Shown here piece by piece: positions 25,921-34,973 of a stretch of DNA of 38,429 nucleotides. The notes beneath the pieces are model-generated. The model searched no databases, was not told the DNA's origin, and worked only from the letters and a program-made list of their open reading frames with translations. The stretch lies in contig DATBKT010000086.1 of NCBI GenBank assembly GCA_036555705.1, positions 1 through 38,429 on the forward strand. The letters run 5' to 3'. Source of the DNA: JARBAU01 sp029237525 (GTDB lineage Archaea > Thermoproteota > Nitrososphaeria > Nitrososphaerales > Nitrososphaeraceae). The position numbers and the translations under genes were made by a program. The number at the start of each line of letters is the position of its first letter. The stretch's first letter is position 1.

Positions 25921-26550
25921 TTGCCAGATACCCTGCCTACGAATCCCCAAGATAGTTTGGAAAAAGGTCCGCAATCGAACTCAGACGGCTATCAGCAATT
26001 ACCACAGAGGAAGTATGAAGAATATGCCTACATTTTAGATTTTGTACCCAGGGGCAAATCTACTACGGTTAGGGGCAGGGAAGGGGTAATCGTGCAATCA
26101 ATAGGCGAAGAACACCTGACATTGTTAGAATTACTAGGAGACCAAAATGCAAACTTTGAGATTGGAGAACGTGTGTATATTGGACGCGATGGTCGAAACA
26201 AGGTTATAAGCGTCCTAGGAAGATTAGATTATGTCAATATTACGCAGTCAGCCAAGTCTGAATTACCAACCATAGTTGAGAAAATAGTCACGACCAATGA
26301 AAAAAGATTTGTAGATTACATTAATATGGCACAGGCCCTTACTCCAAGAATTCATGCGTTAGAGCTCATTCCGGGCATAGGAAAAATATACATGATGACG
26401 ATTATAAAGAAGCGAGAGGTCAAAAAGTTTGTATCGTTCGCTGACATACAAGAGAGAGTCGGTTTGCGAGATCCGGCAAAACTTATTGCGAAAAGAATAA
26501 TCGATGAGATAACTGGCACATCAAGGATGAACCTATTTGTAAGGAAATGA
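25921..26550 (+). CDS. DUF655 protein (putative RNA/DNA-binding)
   Basis: 209 aa. Diagnostic opening EEYAYILDFVPRGKS after a 30-residue polar extension. An OB-like segment follows (REGVIVQSIGEEHLTLLELL, FEIGERVYIGRDGR) and then a helix-hairpin-helix (LELIPGIGKIYMMTIIKKRE, FVSFADIQERVGLRDP). The family is almost universal in archaea and regularly linked to rpoF and ksgA; its precise function is not established. TTG 25921 is preceded by an AGGAAAG purine run. The stop overlaps ksgA by ATGA. Confidence 0.9.
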   Translation: MPDTLPTNPQDSLEKGPQSNSDGYQQLPQRKYEEYAYILDFVPRGKSTTVRGREGVIVQSIGEEHLTLLELLGDQNANFEIGERVYIGRDGRNKVISVLGRLDYVNITQSAKSELPTIVEKIVTTNEKRFVDYINMAQALTPRIHALELIPGIGKIYMMTIIKKREVKKFVSFADIQERVGLRDPAKLIAKRIIDEITGTSRMNLFVRK

Positions 26551-27272
26551 CAACATCTAGAAGGAAAAAATACGGTCAACATATTCTTAAACAAGATTCA
26601 GTGATTGAACGCATTATTGACTCAGCTAAATTGTTTGGAATAGAGTCGGTTTGCGAGATAGGTACTGGAACAGGCACGCTAACAAGAGAGATTTGCAAAA
26701 GGGCCAAGTGGGTAACTTCGTTTGAAATTGACAAACAATTTTTCGAAAACGCAAAAAAGTACCTTGGCCACATATCCAACTTGGCACTTGTAAATGAAGA
26801 TCCGTTAAAGTCACCTAGATTGGATTTTGATGTTTTCATATCCAATATACCCTATTCTAGAAGCAAAGCCATAATGGAATGGTTAGCTATGCAATATTTT
26901 GATCGTGCTATTATAATGCTTCAAAAGGAATTTGCTGACAAGATTCAATCACAGATAGGGGAGAGAGGCTACCGTGCAATATCAGTAGTATGCCAGTATA
27001 GCTTCCATATTCGGAATTTGTTTGCTGTTTCTAAGAAGGCATTTTATCCAGTACCTTTGGTCGAATCTTCAGTATTGCAGTTAGTTCCGAAATATACAAC
27101 TAGACTCACTGCGCCGATCATTAGGAATTTGAATGCGATCTTTTCTCAGAAACATCACAAAGCATCTGTGCTAAAAGAGAAATTTCTAGTAAATAACGAA
27201 GTTCGCAGCGTTAGAATAGATCACCTTGATTTCGACCAACTCGTACATATAGCACAGTCTGCGGTAAAATAG
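26547..27272 (+). CDS. ksgA: 16S rRNA dimethyladenosine transferase (KsgA/Dim1)
   Basis: 241 aa, slightly short for the family (about 260-270). KKYGQHILKQDSVIERII start, SAM motif CEIGTGTGTLTREI, acidic FEIDKQF, catalytic NIPYS, then the family segment MLQKEFADKIQSQIGERGYRAIS and FYPVPLVESSVLQL. It dimethylates the two adjacent adenines near the 3' end of 16S rRNA. The C-terminal domain appears compact. Translationally coupled to the DUF655 gene. Confidence 0.94.
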   Translation: MTTSRRKKYGQHILKQDSVIERIIDSAKLFGIESVCEIGTGTGTLTREICKRAKWVTSFEIDKQFFENAKKYLGHISNLALVNEDPLKSPRLDFDVFISNIPYSRSKAIMEWLAMQYFDRAIIMLQKEFADKIQSQIGERGYRAISVVCQYSFHIRNLFAVSKKAFYPVPLVESSVLQLVPKYTTRLTAPIIRNLNAIFSQKHHKASVLKEKFLVNNEVRSVRIDHLDFDQLVHIAQSAVK

Positions 27273-27426
27273 AATTCAATTCAGTATTTTGCATTAGCTT
27301 TTCCGTTTTCGGCGAAATTACATACGCTAAACAATGGGTAAAAGGTATTCTTAAAATAACCACGCTTTCTAGGTTTGGAGTCTTAGCTTTTATAACGCTA
27401 TAAATTAAATAATTATTTAATATATA

Positions 27427-27954
27427 TTGTATATCCCGGCTGAAGATTCATATCTTCTTGCGGAAATTGTGAAGCTGTACAATGGCGAATATGCTCTGGA
27501 GATAGGTGTGGGCACGGGTATCGTCTTAGATAAACTATGTGATAGTTTTAAAGTCGTGATTGGCACGGATATCCACTTTGATTCATTAATTTATTGTCAT
27601 AACAATATATCTAAAGCCGTCTCATTAGTATGCTGCGATGCCGCATCGGCACTTATAGGAAAATTCGACTTGATAGTAAGCAATCCGCCATATTTGCCTC
27701 AAGACAGTATTGGAACAAGCGACTCGGCCATATACGGAGGGTTGTATGGCTACGAATTGGTCTTGCACTTTGTCAGATCTTCGTTACCCTTACTAAATAT
27801 AAAAGGAAAGATCTTGATCGTTGTTTCAAATCTGTCAAACATGATACAAATAAATTCATTAGTTGAACCGATGAACCTAGATGTAAGAATTGTAGGAAGA
27901 AAGAAGCTTTTCTTTGAAACCCTTTTTGTGTTCGAGATTTCGAAGAAGCATTGA
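27427..27954 (+). CDS. HemK/PrmC-like protein-glutamine N5-methyltransferase, archaeal short form
   Basis: 175 aa, only the catalytic domain. Motif I is ALEIGVGTGIVL and the catalytic motif is SNPPYLP, characteristic of HemK/Mtq2 enzymes that methylate the GGQ glutamine of release factors. The opening YIPAEDSYLLAE is also typical of the archaeal/eukaryotic Mtq2 branch. In this setting the likely substrate is aRF1. The start is TTG 27427, with the TATA-like CTATAAATT at 27398-27406 centred 26 bp upstream. It is therefore probably transcribed separately from ksgA. Confidence 0.88.
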   Translation: MYIPAEDSYLLAEIVKLYNGEYALEIGVGTGIVLDKLCDSFKVVIGTDIHFDSLIYCHNNISKAVSLVCCDAASALIGKFDLIVSNPPYLPQDSIGTSDSAIYGGLYGYELVLHFVRSSLPLLNIKGKILIVVSNLSNMIQINSLVEPMNLDVRIVGRKKLFFETLFVFEISKKH

Positions 27955-27966
27955 TTGTAGATATTT

Positions 27967-28992
27967 TTACTTGCGTAATAGTCTGGCTGCCTTTGTTGCT
28001 ATTTCTTCTGCCATTCTAGACAAAGTTGCAGATCCCCCCATGTCATAAGTCACATATTTATTCTCATTTATTACAGATTCCGTTGCAGAAAATATAGCCT
28101 CAGATATGGAAATTTCTCCCAAATACTTCGCCATCCAAGCCCCAGACAAGATTGTTGCTACAGGATTGACTACATCTTTTCCAGCATATTTAGGAGCACT
28201 GCCGTGTGCCGGTTCAAACATTGCATAAGAATCACCATAGTTACCGGAATACACATTCCCGATTGACCCAACATTTCCTGATGCACATTCAGAAACAATG
28301 TCCATAAATAAATTGGTGCTAAGTAGCACGCTTTGATTGAATCTTTCTGGATTCTTAACTAACTGCTGTGTGATGTTGTCAATATAGTATTCTTCAACTT
28401 GAATTGTATTATATTCCTGCTGCCATCGTTCTACCGAAGACCAAAATATGCCATCTGTTTCTTTCAGAATATTTCTCTTGGTAACTGCATAGATTTTATT
28501 AAAACCTAGATCATTGGCAAGCTGAAAGCCCTTTCGAGCTACTCTGTCACAGCACTTTTTTGTTATCTTTCTAATTGCGATTGCTGACTCATCTGAGGTT
28601 CTGAATTCGATTCCGGAATACATTCCTTCGGTCGCCTCACGAACACAGACGAAGTCTAGCTGTCGATTCGAGTTTGCATATGTCTTGATAGGGCGAACAT
28701 TTGCGAATAATTCGAATTTTTGCCTAACACTTACAGCTACACTCCTAGGTGCATTGGGTATAGGAATAGTCGTAGTCGGACCCTTAAAGCAGGCATCGCT
28801 AGATTTGAGCAAATCCCAAACCTCCTGTGAAATGTAGCTATCTCCATTATTCAGCTTCCACCACTCAGAGCCTGCATCACATAAAACAAGCTCAGTATTG
28901 CTATTGCATTCCTTTAGTACCTTTAGCATTGCATTCACAAGCTCTGGGCCAGTACCGTCACCTCTAATGACAGCTGCAGTCTTGTTTACCAA
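27967..28992 (-). CDS. Isocitrate/isopropylmalate dehydrogenase family, probably NADP-isocitrate dehydrogenase
   Basis: 341 aa. Beta-decarboxylating dehydrogenase with GDGTGPEL, FELFANVRPIKT, the metal/catalytic segments GFNKIYAVTKRNILKETDG and the cofactor loop PAHGSAPKYAGKD. The Lys-Tyr in APKYAGK favours NADP. The substrate loop PRSVAVSVR keeps Ser84 and Arg90, but the position usually Asn in isocitrate dehydrogenases is Ala86. So isocitrate is the best guess, but a related substrate is not excluded. TTG 28992 has the TATA-like GATATAAG about 26 bp upstream. Confidence 0.85.
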   Translation of the reverse strand: MVNKTAAVIRGDGTGPELVNAMLKVLKECNSNTELVLCDAGSEWWKLNNGDSYISQEVWDLLKSSDACFKGPTTTIPIPNAPRSVAVSVRQKFELFANVRPIKTYANSNRQLDFVCVREATEGMYSGIEFRTSDESAIAIRKITKKCCDRVARKGFQLANDLGFNKIYAVTKRNILKETDGIFWSSVERWQQEYNTIQVEEYYIDNITQQLVKNPERFNQSVLLSTNLFMDIVSECASGNVGSIGNVYSGNYGDSYAMFEPAHGSAPKYAGKDVVNPVATILSGAWMAKYLGEISISEAIFSATESVINENKYVTYDMGGSATLSRMAEEIATKAARLLRK

Positions 28993-29030
28993 ATGAAACC
29001 AATCAAAAGCAAAATGCTTACTACTTATAT

Positions 29031-29597
29031 CTATTTGGGAGATAATTGTACTCTTGCAACTAACTCATTAGTGAATGGAGGGACATGTGACGGCGTGCTG
29101 ACATCAGTAAATCCGCCTTTTTCAGAGAAGTAAGAATATTTGACATTATAATTCGTCAGATTTATGATATGTTCTATTGGAGATCCTGTAAGATTGTCCA
29201 CTACCGGTATCGTCTTGTTTGTAGGTGAATAAATCTTCATAAAATCCGCCATAGTGAGCCTAATAGGTCTTATATACTCGATATGTAGTTTGTTTCCTAC
29301 CATATCGGTATGTATGACATGCAGACATTCCTTGCCTGCAGTCTGAGTCTTTCCGACTCCATTCGGAAGCTGTTCTTGAGTACCATTTACGACAACCTGA
29401 ACAGTTGGATATAGATTGAAACTATCTACATTATGCGCCTTCAGGCAAATCCTTGTAGGTATCGGCGGAGGAGCAAAATGAGGTATTATTACTAATGCTA
29501 CTAATAATGATGCGCCCATAGCGATCGGAGCTATTAAGATCTCCTTCTTGCCCAATCTCTTTGGAGGTTTCTCTTCCTTTACCTTACGCTTAGGCAT
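29031..29597 (-). CDS. Membrane-anchored extracytoplasmic protein with an IHTHD-like domain
   Basis: 188 aa. A basic N-terminus (MPKRKVKEEKPPKRLGKKE) leads into one membrane helix (about 20-40), then an outside domain. The domain has C51 (TRICLKAHN), C91-L-H-V-I-H (ECLHVIHTDM), LHIEYIRPIRLTMADFMKIY. This resembles a recurring domain I remember from archaeal and bacterial proteins with CxxxIHTHD, IHIE and FTLGDFF motifs; the present copy has lost part of the HTHD box. A metal or thiol role is possible. TATA-like AATAAAGT at 29623-29630 sits 26 bp before ATG 29597. Family name not verified. Confidence 0.6.
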   Translation of the reverse strand: MPKRKVKEEKPPKRLGKKEILIAPIAMGASLLVALVIIPHFAPPPIPTRICLKAHNVDSFNLYPTVQVVVNGTQEQLPNGVGKTQTAGKECLHVIHTDMVGNKLHIEYIRPIRLTMADFMKIYSPTNKTIPVVDNLTGSPIEHIINLTNYNVKYSYFSEKGGFTDVSTPSHVPPFTNELVARVQLSPK

Positions 29598-29689
29598 TCC
29601 CCTTTTTCATAGTAAACTCCCAACTTTATTGCTATTATTTCTTTACTTGAGATCCACATCTTATTAATATCTCCAACAGTTAACGACAC

Positions 29690-30451
29690 TTGAAATATCA
29701 CGTGAGATTGGTCCAAATATCTGATATTCATATTGGTGGCTTCTTCAGGCAAAATATATTTGACCTTGTCGTGAATGAGATAAATGAAATAGATCCAGAT
29801 GCCATTGTCATTACGGGAGACTTAACCGATGACGGGTTACTAGTTCAGTTTGAACAGGCAAAGGATGAAATATCCAGATTTAATTGCCAGAATAAAATAA
29901 TACTTGCTGGAAACCATGACTATCGTCACACTGGATATCTAATTTTTAAGAAGCTTTTTCCGTCAAGGCTCATTTACGAATTTGATGACGCAGTAATACT
30001 TACTCTTGGTACTGCAAGACCAGATAGAGATGAGGGCGAGGTCGGATACAGACAGAACCAATGGTTAGAAAAAAATATGAAAAAATATACCAACAAGGTA
30101 AAAATCGTTGCAATGCACCACCATTTGATAGGAATACCCGATACAGGCACTGATAAAATCATTATACTTGATGCAGGTGATACATTGAGGGCTTGCCTTC
30201 AATCCAAAGTCGACTTGGTGCTCTGCGGTCACAAACATAGGCCATGGCTTTGGAAGTTGGGCTCTCTTAACATTGTCTATGCTGGAACAGCATCGTCATC
30301 AAGATTTAGAGGATTTTTCGAAAATGCGTACAACATCATAACTGTCAGGCAAGGAATAGCAACGATGGAGATTAAGATAGTAGGCGGGAACAAAATGCAA
30401 TTGGTTTACCTAGTTGATAACTACAAACCATTTCTGGAAGGAGAAACTTAA
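29690..30451 (+). CDS. Calcineurin-type metallophosphoesterase
   Basis: 253 aa. All five metal motifs are present: D-x-H (QISDIHIGG), GDLTDDG, GNHDYRH, MHHHLIG and GHKHRP. This is the 3',5'-cyclic-nucleotide phosphodiesterase/CpdA-like arrangement, but the substrate cannot be told. No signal peptide is seen, so it is cytoplasmic. TTG 29690 has the TATA-like TTATTAATA at 29661-29669 about 25 bp upstream, so the start is well placed. Confidence 0.9.
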   Translation: MKYHVRLVQISDIHIGGFFRQNIFDLVVNEINEIDPDAIVITGDLTDDGLLVQFEQAKDEISRFNCQNKIILAGNHDYRHTGYLIFKKLFPSRLIYEFDDAVILTLGTARPDRDEGEVGYRQNQWLEKNMKKYTNKVKIVAMHHHLIGIPDTGTDKIIILDAGDTLRACLQSKVDLVLCGHKHRPWLWKLGSLNIVYAGTASSSRFRGFFENAYNIITVRQGIATMEIKIVGGNKMQLVYLVDNYKPFLEGET

Positions 30452-30563
30452 ATTTTGTTTCATAAACGCACTCTCTCGAGATTTTATATTAATTCTGTAA
30501 AATTGGAGTGTTGTCAGAATGACTCATCGTTTATCAATACTTGAAATCTAAGGAGATTTCATA

Positions 30564-31013
30564 TTGATTTCTGCGTATATTGACGGAGCGAGCAGAGGCA
30601 ACCCAGGGTTATCGGGTATTGGTGTCGTATTAATGAAAGATAACTCGAAAATCAAGGAGATATCTCAATTTGTCGGTAATCAGACCAATAACCGCGCAGA
30701 ATATCTCGCATTAAAAAAAGCTCTTGAAGAAGCTATCGAATTTGATGATGAAGTTATAATTTTTTCAGATAGCAATCTTGTCGTACAACAACGAAATAAG
30801 CGGTATAAGATAAGAAATAAGGATCTGAAAATCATATCAAGAGAAATATCTAATCTCGAACAGAGATACAAAATCATTAATTATAAATATATACCCAGGA
30901 ACGAAAACAAGTATGCTGACAGTTTGGCCAATAGAGCTATTGATGACATGCTAAATATATCCAAAAGCGGCCTAAGTTCATTTGGCAGTGATGACGACTC
31001 AGAGTTAACCTGA
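30564..31013 (+). CDS. rnhA: Ribonuclease HI
   Basis: 149 aa. Active-site acids are D7 (YIDGASRGNPG), E46 (NNRAEYLAL), D69 (FSDSNL) and D119 (KYADSLANRAI), the D-E-D-D set of RNase H1. The basic handle and hybrid-binding N-terminal domain are absent, as in archaeal Sto-type enzymes. It degrades RNA in RNA-DNA hybrids. TTG 30564 is preceded by AAGGAG at 30550-30555, 8 nt upstream, so this gene seems to use a Shine-Dalgarno and has a leader (TATA-like TTTTATATTAA near 30482). Confidence 0.92.
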   Translation: MISAYIDGASRGNPGLSGIGVVLMKDNSKIKEISQFVGNQTNNRAEYLALKKALEEAIEFDDEVIIFSDSNLVVQQRNKRYKIRNKDLKIISREISNLEQRYKIINYKYIPRNENKYADSLANRAIDDMLNISKSGLSSFGSDDDSELT

Positions 31014-31227
31014 AAACGATTGTGTGGAGAAGGCATTTATCTGAACTGCCATAAAGCCTCAGTAACATAAAGTGACAAGTATATGTTGTTAACAGCATAG
31101 TTTGGCTGACCTTAATAGATAAAAAAGCTAAGTGTTAGAACGATTTTTTATATCTCGACTTCTATCTTCACACGAAAGACGATCATAGACAAGAATTATA
31201 AGCTCAGTATGATCAGTTGTAATTCAG

Positions 31228-32877
31228 TTGGTAAGAACACGTATTGAATCAAAACGCACAAAATCGATACTCATAGTAGGATCTATTGGTGTACTGATTC
31301 TTATAGTTGCTTATGTATCTTTGCTAAGTAGTAATAACTCACCAAGTAATTCAAGATATCCATCTGCGTCTCTTGTAGCAAACTCTAAACAAGAGGCCAT
31401 CAAAAAGTACCAATTACTATTTTGTGGGACTAATTCTAAAACAAATGCAAATCAGTATGTTCAAGAATACAAACTTCCTCAAAATTGTGAAATGCCTTTA
31501 GCGGTATACGCAGAAGGCAATGGAAGTAATGTCTGGTACGTTTCAACTAAAAATGGAGCACTTGGAGTATTTAATTCTACACTAGGGAACTTCCAAAAGG
31601 AAAGACTTATCCCGGTATGGAAATCGCGAGCTGAACCTATCGAATCGTCTCAGGTCTGGGATATGAAGAGCGACAAGAAAGGAGATCTTTGGTTTACTGA
31701 TGAAAAGCAAAATGCTATTTGGAGGTTCTTCAAGTCCTCGCAAAAGTTTGAAATGTACAAAGTACCTGAAAATTCTAGCTCTTTTGGTACGACATATCCA
31801 GTTTCGGTAGACTTTGATAATAATGGAAACGTCTATTTCGTAGGAATCAGATCACCTGCACTTTGGATAGGAAACCTTACAAAATTAAGAAACGGAACTT
31901 CCGAAGGCATTATCAAGATTCCCATCCCAGTCAGCGGATTCAAAGGAATAGACCCCGATCTGGTCAGCACAGGATCATTAGCTGTAGATAACAAGAATGG
32001 CGTAGTTTGGATATCTATGCTTGCGTTCAACACAAAAGGGCAAATTTTAAAATACGATATGAGAAACAAAACTTTCAAGGCGTATAATATGCCTTCAGAG
32101 CTAACATCTCCTGTGGGTGTTGCACTTGACAACCACGGGAATCCCTGGATAACGGATCATGGTACTAGTTTGTTCTTTAAATTGGATCCTGCCTCTGGAA
32201 ACTTGACGAAGTATTCTACTTCGATTGCATCTGCCAAGATATTTGGAGCCAACAATGGTAGCGTTCCGCAAGGTGCGTACACTTTGCCCTATTGGATAAA
32301 AGCCGGAAGCGACGGTTCACTGTGGTTCAATGAACATACAGGAAACAGAATTGCCAAATTTGACCCCGCTAATCAAACTCTTATTGAATATTGGATACCC
32401 ACTCAGGATAGTCGTTGGGGTCAATGCATTAATCCTAATGTGCATTGTGGAATAGCAAATGCATTGCAATTGTCTATTGGTCAGGGCATAAATAAGGTGT
32501 GGTTTAGCGAGTGGTCGGAAAATAAGATAGGCATGATTAATGCTTCCAAAGCTCCACCGATTTCGATATCAGCAATGCCAACTGATCTTACTTTAAGACG
32601 GGGCCAGAGTAGTGATATCAAAGTTCAAGTAAAGGCGGCGTCAGATGCCCAGGTGAATATGATATCTTCATCATCATTGACAAGGAATGGTGAACTTGGA
32701 AATTCAACAGGGAGCTTTAGCCAAGATAAATTTAACCTTACAGCAGGCGATTCGAAGGAAGTTTCCTACATTTTCAGTCCGGCGTCAAATGTCAAGCCGG
32801 GTCAGTACGTACTAATGCTAGGAGCAGATACTGGCCAGCTGACTGTCCTAAAGGCAATAAGGATGAATATTATTTGA
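31228..32877 (+). CDS. Membrane-anchored streptogramin-lyase-like (Vgb) beta-propeller protein
   Basis: 549 aa. An N-terminal helix at about 13-33 (SILIVGSIGVLILIVAYVSLL) anchors it. Residues 85-445 carry repeated blades of the form DNHGNPWITDHGTSLFFKLDP and SDGSLWFNEHTGNRIAKFDP, as in Vgb/SMP-30-like propellers. The last about 100 residues (MPTDLTLRRGQSSDIKVQV onward) form an immunoglobulin-like NEW3/CARDB-type domain. Such proteins are expanded in ammonia-oxidising archaea; their function there is unknown, and lyase activity should not be assumed. Start TTG 31228, with the TATA-like AATTATAAGC at about 31194-31203. Confidence 0.85.
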   Translation: MVRTRIESKRTKSILIVGSIGVLILIVAYVSLLSSNNSPSNSRYPSASLVANSKQEAIKKYQLLFCGTNSKTNANQYVQEYKLPQNCEMPLAVYAEGNGSNVWYVSTKNGALGVFNSTLGNFQKERLIPVWKSRAEPIESSQVWDMKSDKKGDLWFTDEKQNAIWRFFKSSQKFEMYKVPENSSSFGTTYPVSVDFDNNGNVYFVGIRSPALWIGNLTKLRNGTSEGIIKIPIPVSGFKGIDPDLVSTGSLAVDNKNGVVWISMLAFNTKGQILKYDMRNKTFKAYNMPSELTSPVGVALDNHGNPWITDHGTSLFFKLDPASGNLTKYSTSIASAKIFGANNGSVPQGAYTLPYWIKAGSDGSLWFNEHTGNRIAKFDPANQTLIEYWIPTQDSRWGQCINPNVHCGIANALQLSIGQGINKVWFSEWSENKIGMINASKAPPISISAMPTDLTLRRGQSSDIKVQVKAASDAQVNMISSSSLTRNGELGNSTGSFSQDKFNLTAGDSKEVSYIFSPASNVKPGQYVLMLGADTGQLTVLKAIRMNII

Positions 32878-32938
32878 AATATTTAGGATCATAGTTACTT
32901 ATTTACTCGAAAGAATTCAGCTCTAGATGGACCCCCGA

Positions 32939-34129
32939 TTACGATCTGTCTATAGAGTCTAGTCCAGGCATTTCGTCACCAGCCAAGAACCGAAGCGTTG
33001 CTCCTCCCCCTGTCGATACATGGCTAACTTCACCTTCTGATACACCCGATCTTTTCATGGCTTCGAGCGTGTCCCCCCCTCCTATAAGAGTTTTAGAACC
33101 CCTCCAGAATGCTAAAGCAACACTTTTTGCCATGTTAATTGTCCCATTAGAAAATAATGCAATTTCAAATTGCCCCATAGGTCCGTTCCAGAAGACTGTG
33201 CCAGAGCCGTCTCCACCTACTTCCATCGAATAACGCTGAACAGTTTCGTTTCCTATATCAAACCCCGCAAAATCGTCTGGAATTTCCTTTGCTATACTTG
33301 CGTATCCTTCGTTTGGAGATGCGGCCACTATATGATCTGTAGGTAGTAGAATCTTATCTCCATAGGTTGTCAATGCCTTCGTAACCCACGGCATATGTTC
33401 TTCATCGATAGGTGAGATTCCAGTTTTGATCCCTTTTGCCTTAAGAAATGTGTACGCCACTGCCCCTCCTAGGAGCAATTTTTCTGCCTTTGGGAGCAGA
33501 TTTTCAAGTGCACCAATCTTATCCTTAATTTTGACCCCGCCAACCAAGATTTTCAATGGTTTTATTGGGTTTTCTTTCATCATAGTCAGGTATTCAACTT
33601 CCCTATCAAGATTGAATCCTGCAAGCCGTGTGTCAAATAATTTAGCAGCTCCATAAGTCGATGCATGCTTACGGTGAGAAGTGCTAAAGGCGTCATTCAC
33701 ATAGATACTCGCTAAGGAGGCAAGTTGTCTAGAAAATTCTTCGTCATTTGCCTCCTCTTCTTTATGAAATCTGAGGTTCTCGAGTAAGAGTATATCCCCA
33801 TTCCCCATTCTATCGATCCTTTCGCGCACCTCATTACCGATACAGTTATTGACGAACCCAACTTTTGCTGTTCGTATAATAGACGAAAGTCTCTGGGCAA
33901 CTAACTCCAATGAATAACCCGATTGCCAACCCCTAGGTCTACCAAGATGTGACGCAAGTATCACTTTTGCACCTCTCTTTGACAAATATTCTATTGTCGG
34001 AAGGCTCATACGTATTCGGTAGTCTTCGCCTATTGAGCCGTTGCTTAGGCTTACATTAAAGTCTACCCTGATTAAAATTGTCTTCCCAAAATACTTCGAA
34101 TCTTCGATACTGGAAATGCTCTTGAGCAT
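32939..34129 (-). CDS. pgk: Phosphoglycerate kinase
   Basis: 396 aa, full length. RVDFNVSLSNG, ASHLGRPRG, LLENLRFHKEE, VNDAFSTSHRKHAST, the hinge region and the C-terminal nucleotide site VFWNGPMGQFE and GGGDTLEAM with STGGGATLRFLAG are all present. It interconverts 1,3-bisphosphoglycerate and 3-phosphoglycerate; in an autotroph it mainly works in the gluconeogenic direction. ATG 34129. It is convergent with the propeller gene. Confidence 0.96.
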   Translation of the reverse strand: MLKSISSIEDSKYFGKTILIRVDFNVSLSNGSIGEDYRIRMSLPTIEYLSKRGAKVILASHLGRPRGWQSGYSLELVAQRLSSIIRTAKVGFVNNCIGNEVRERIDRMGNGDILLLENLRFHKEEEANDEEFSRQLASLASIYVNDAFSTSHRKHASTYGAAKLFDTRLAGFNLDREVEYLTMMKENPIKPLKILVGGVKIKDKIGALENLLPKAEKLLLGGAVAYTFLKAKGIKTGISPIDEEHMPWVTKALTTYGDKILLPTDHIVAASPNEGYASIAKEIPDDFAGFDIGNETVQRYSMEVGGDGSGTVFWNGPMGQFEIALFSNGTINMAKSVALAFWRGSKTLIGGGDTLEAMKRSGVSEGEVSHVSTGGGATLRFLAGDEMPGLDSIDRS

Positions 34130-34400
34130 TGTATTTTTCTGACAATCAGACGAGTATAGTAGGGTAGAATAAATCTGTTCCTAATGTGGCCAGCCTTGAG
34201 TCTAGTGACAATCCAAAAAGATTGCCTATTATCAATGGATGAAAATTCTGACATTGTTCACGATTTAGCTAGCTTGAAAGATTTCACATGGCTATGAGTT
34301 AAGCCTGAAATTTGGTTTTGGAAAGCCATTTCCCACTGGTCTGGTTTCCCACAATGCAATAAACAGAAATATACAAAATTTAGACCAAAAATCTTAGATC

Positions 34401-34919
34401 CTATTCATCCTCAGTAATTGTAGGTTCCCGCAATGGAACGACTCGTGTATTTGTAGGACAGCCCAGCTTGCTAGATGCAACTTTAAAACCCTGCTTTGCA
34501 AGTTCTAGGTTACTGGCCTTTACATGGGCCTCCAAAATAACTTGTCCCGGTGATACCCTAGATGCAAGGCCCATAGCCTTTCCAAATGCTCTTCTCATGC
34601 CTTCCTGCAGTCTATCTGCACCAGCTGTAGCAATCATTTTGTTTTCTCTAAGAATCACATGTGGATACACTCTCAACATAGAGAAAAAGCTCGCATCACC
34701 AGCCTTTGCCATTGTCTTGTTGGCTGCAAGTCTAGCAGCCTCTAACGCATTATGCCTAATCTGCATCTTTTCAGTCACTAAAAGTTCAACCTTAAAATCA
34801 TATTCACCTTTGGCAGCACCAGATGAAAATTTGGCAATCTTTATCTGAGGTTTGCCTCGAATATATTCACGTCGTACATATGGCATACCACGTATTTCAC
34901 GATAATTAACTCCTTTCAT
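34401..34919 (-). CDS. rpl10e: Ribosomal protein L10e (uL16)
   Basis: 172 aa. YREIRGMPYVRREYIRGKPQIKIAKF, FSMLRVYPHVILRENKMIATAGADRLQEGMRRAFGKA and SPGQVILEAHVK are diagnostic of archaeal L10e/L16. It binds 23S rRNA near the A-site tRNA and factor site. ATG 34919 has the TATA-like ACATTTAAG at 34939-34947, 25 bp upstream. It shares a 54-bp promoter region with the divergent endonuclease gene. Confidence 0.95.
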   Translation of the reverse strand: MKGVNYREIRGMPYVRREYIRGKPQIKIAKFSSGAAKGEYDFKVELLVTEKMQIRHNALEAARLAANKTMAKAGDASFFSMLRVYPHVILRENKMIATAGADRLQEGMRRAFGKAMGLASRVSPGQVILEAHVKASNLELAKQGFKVASSKLGCPTNTRVVPLREPTITEDE

Positions 34920-34973
34920 AATATATCAGATTTTGAATACTTAAATGTGATTTAATGGCGTGATTTATTCGTT

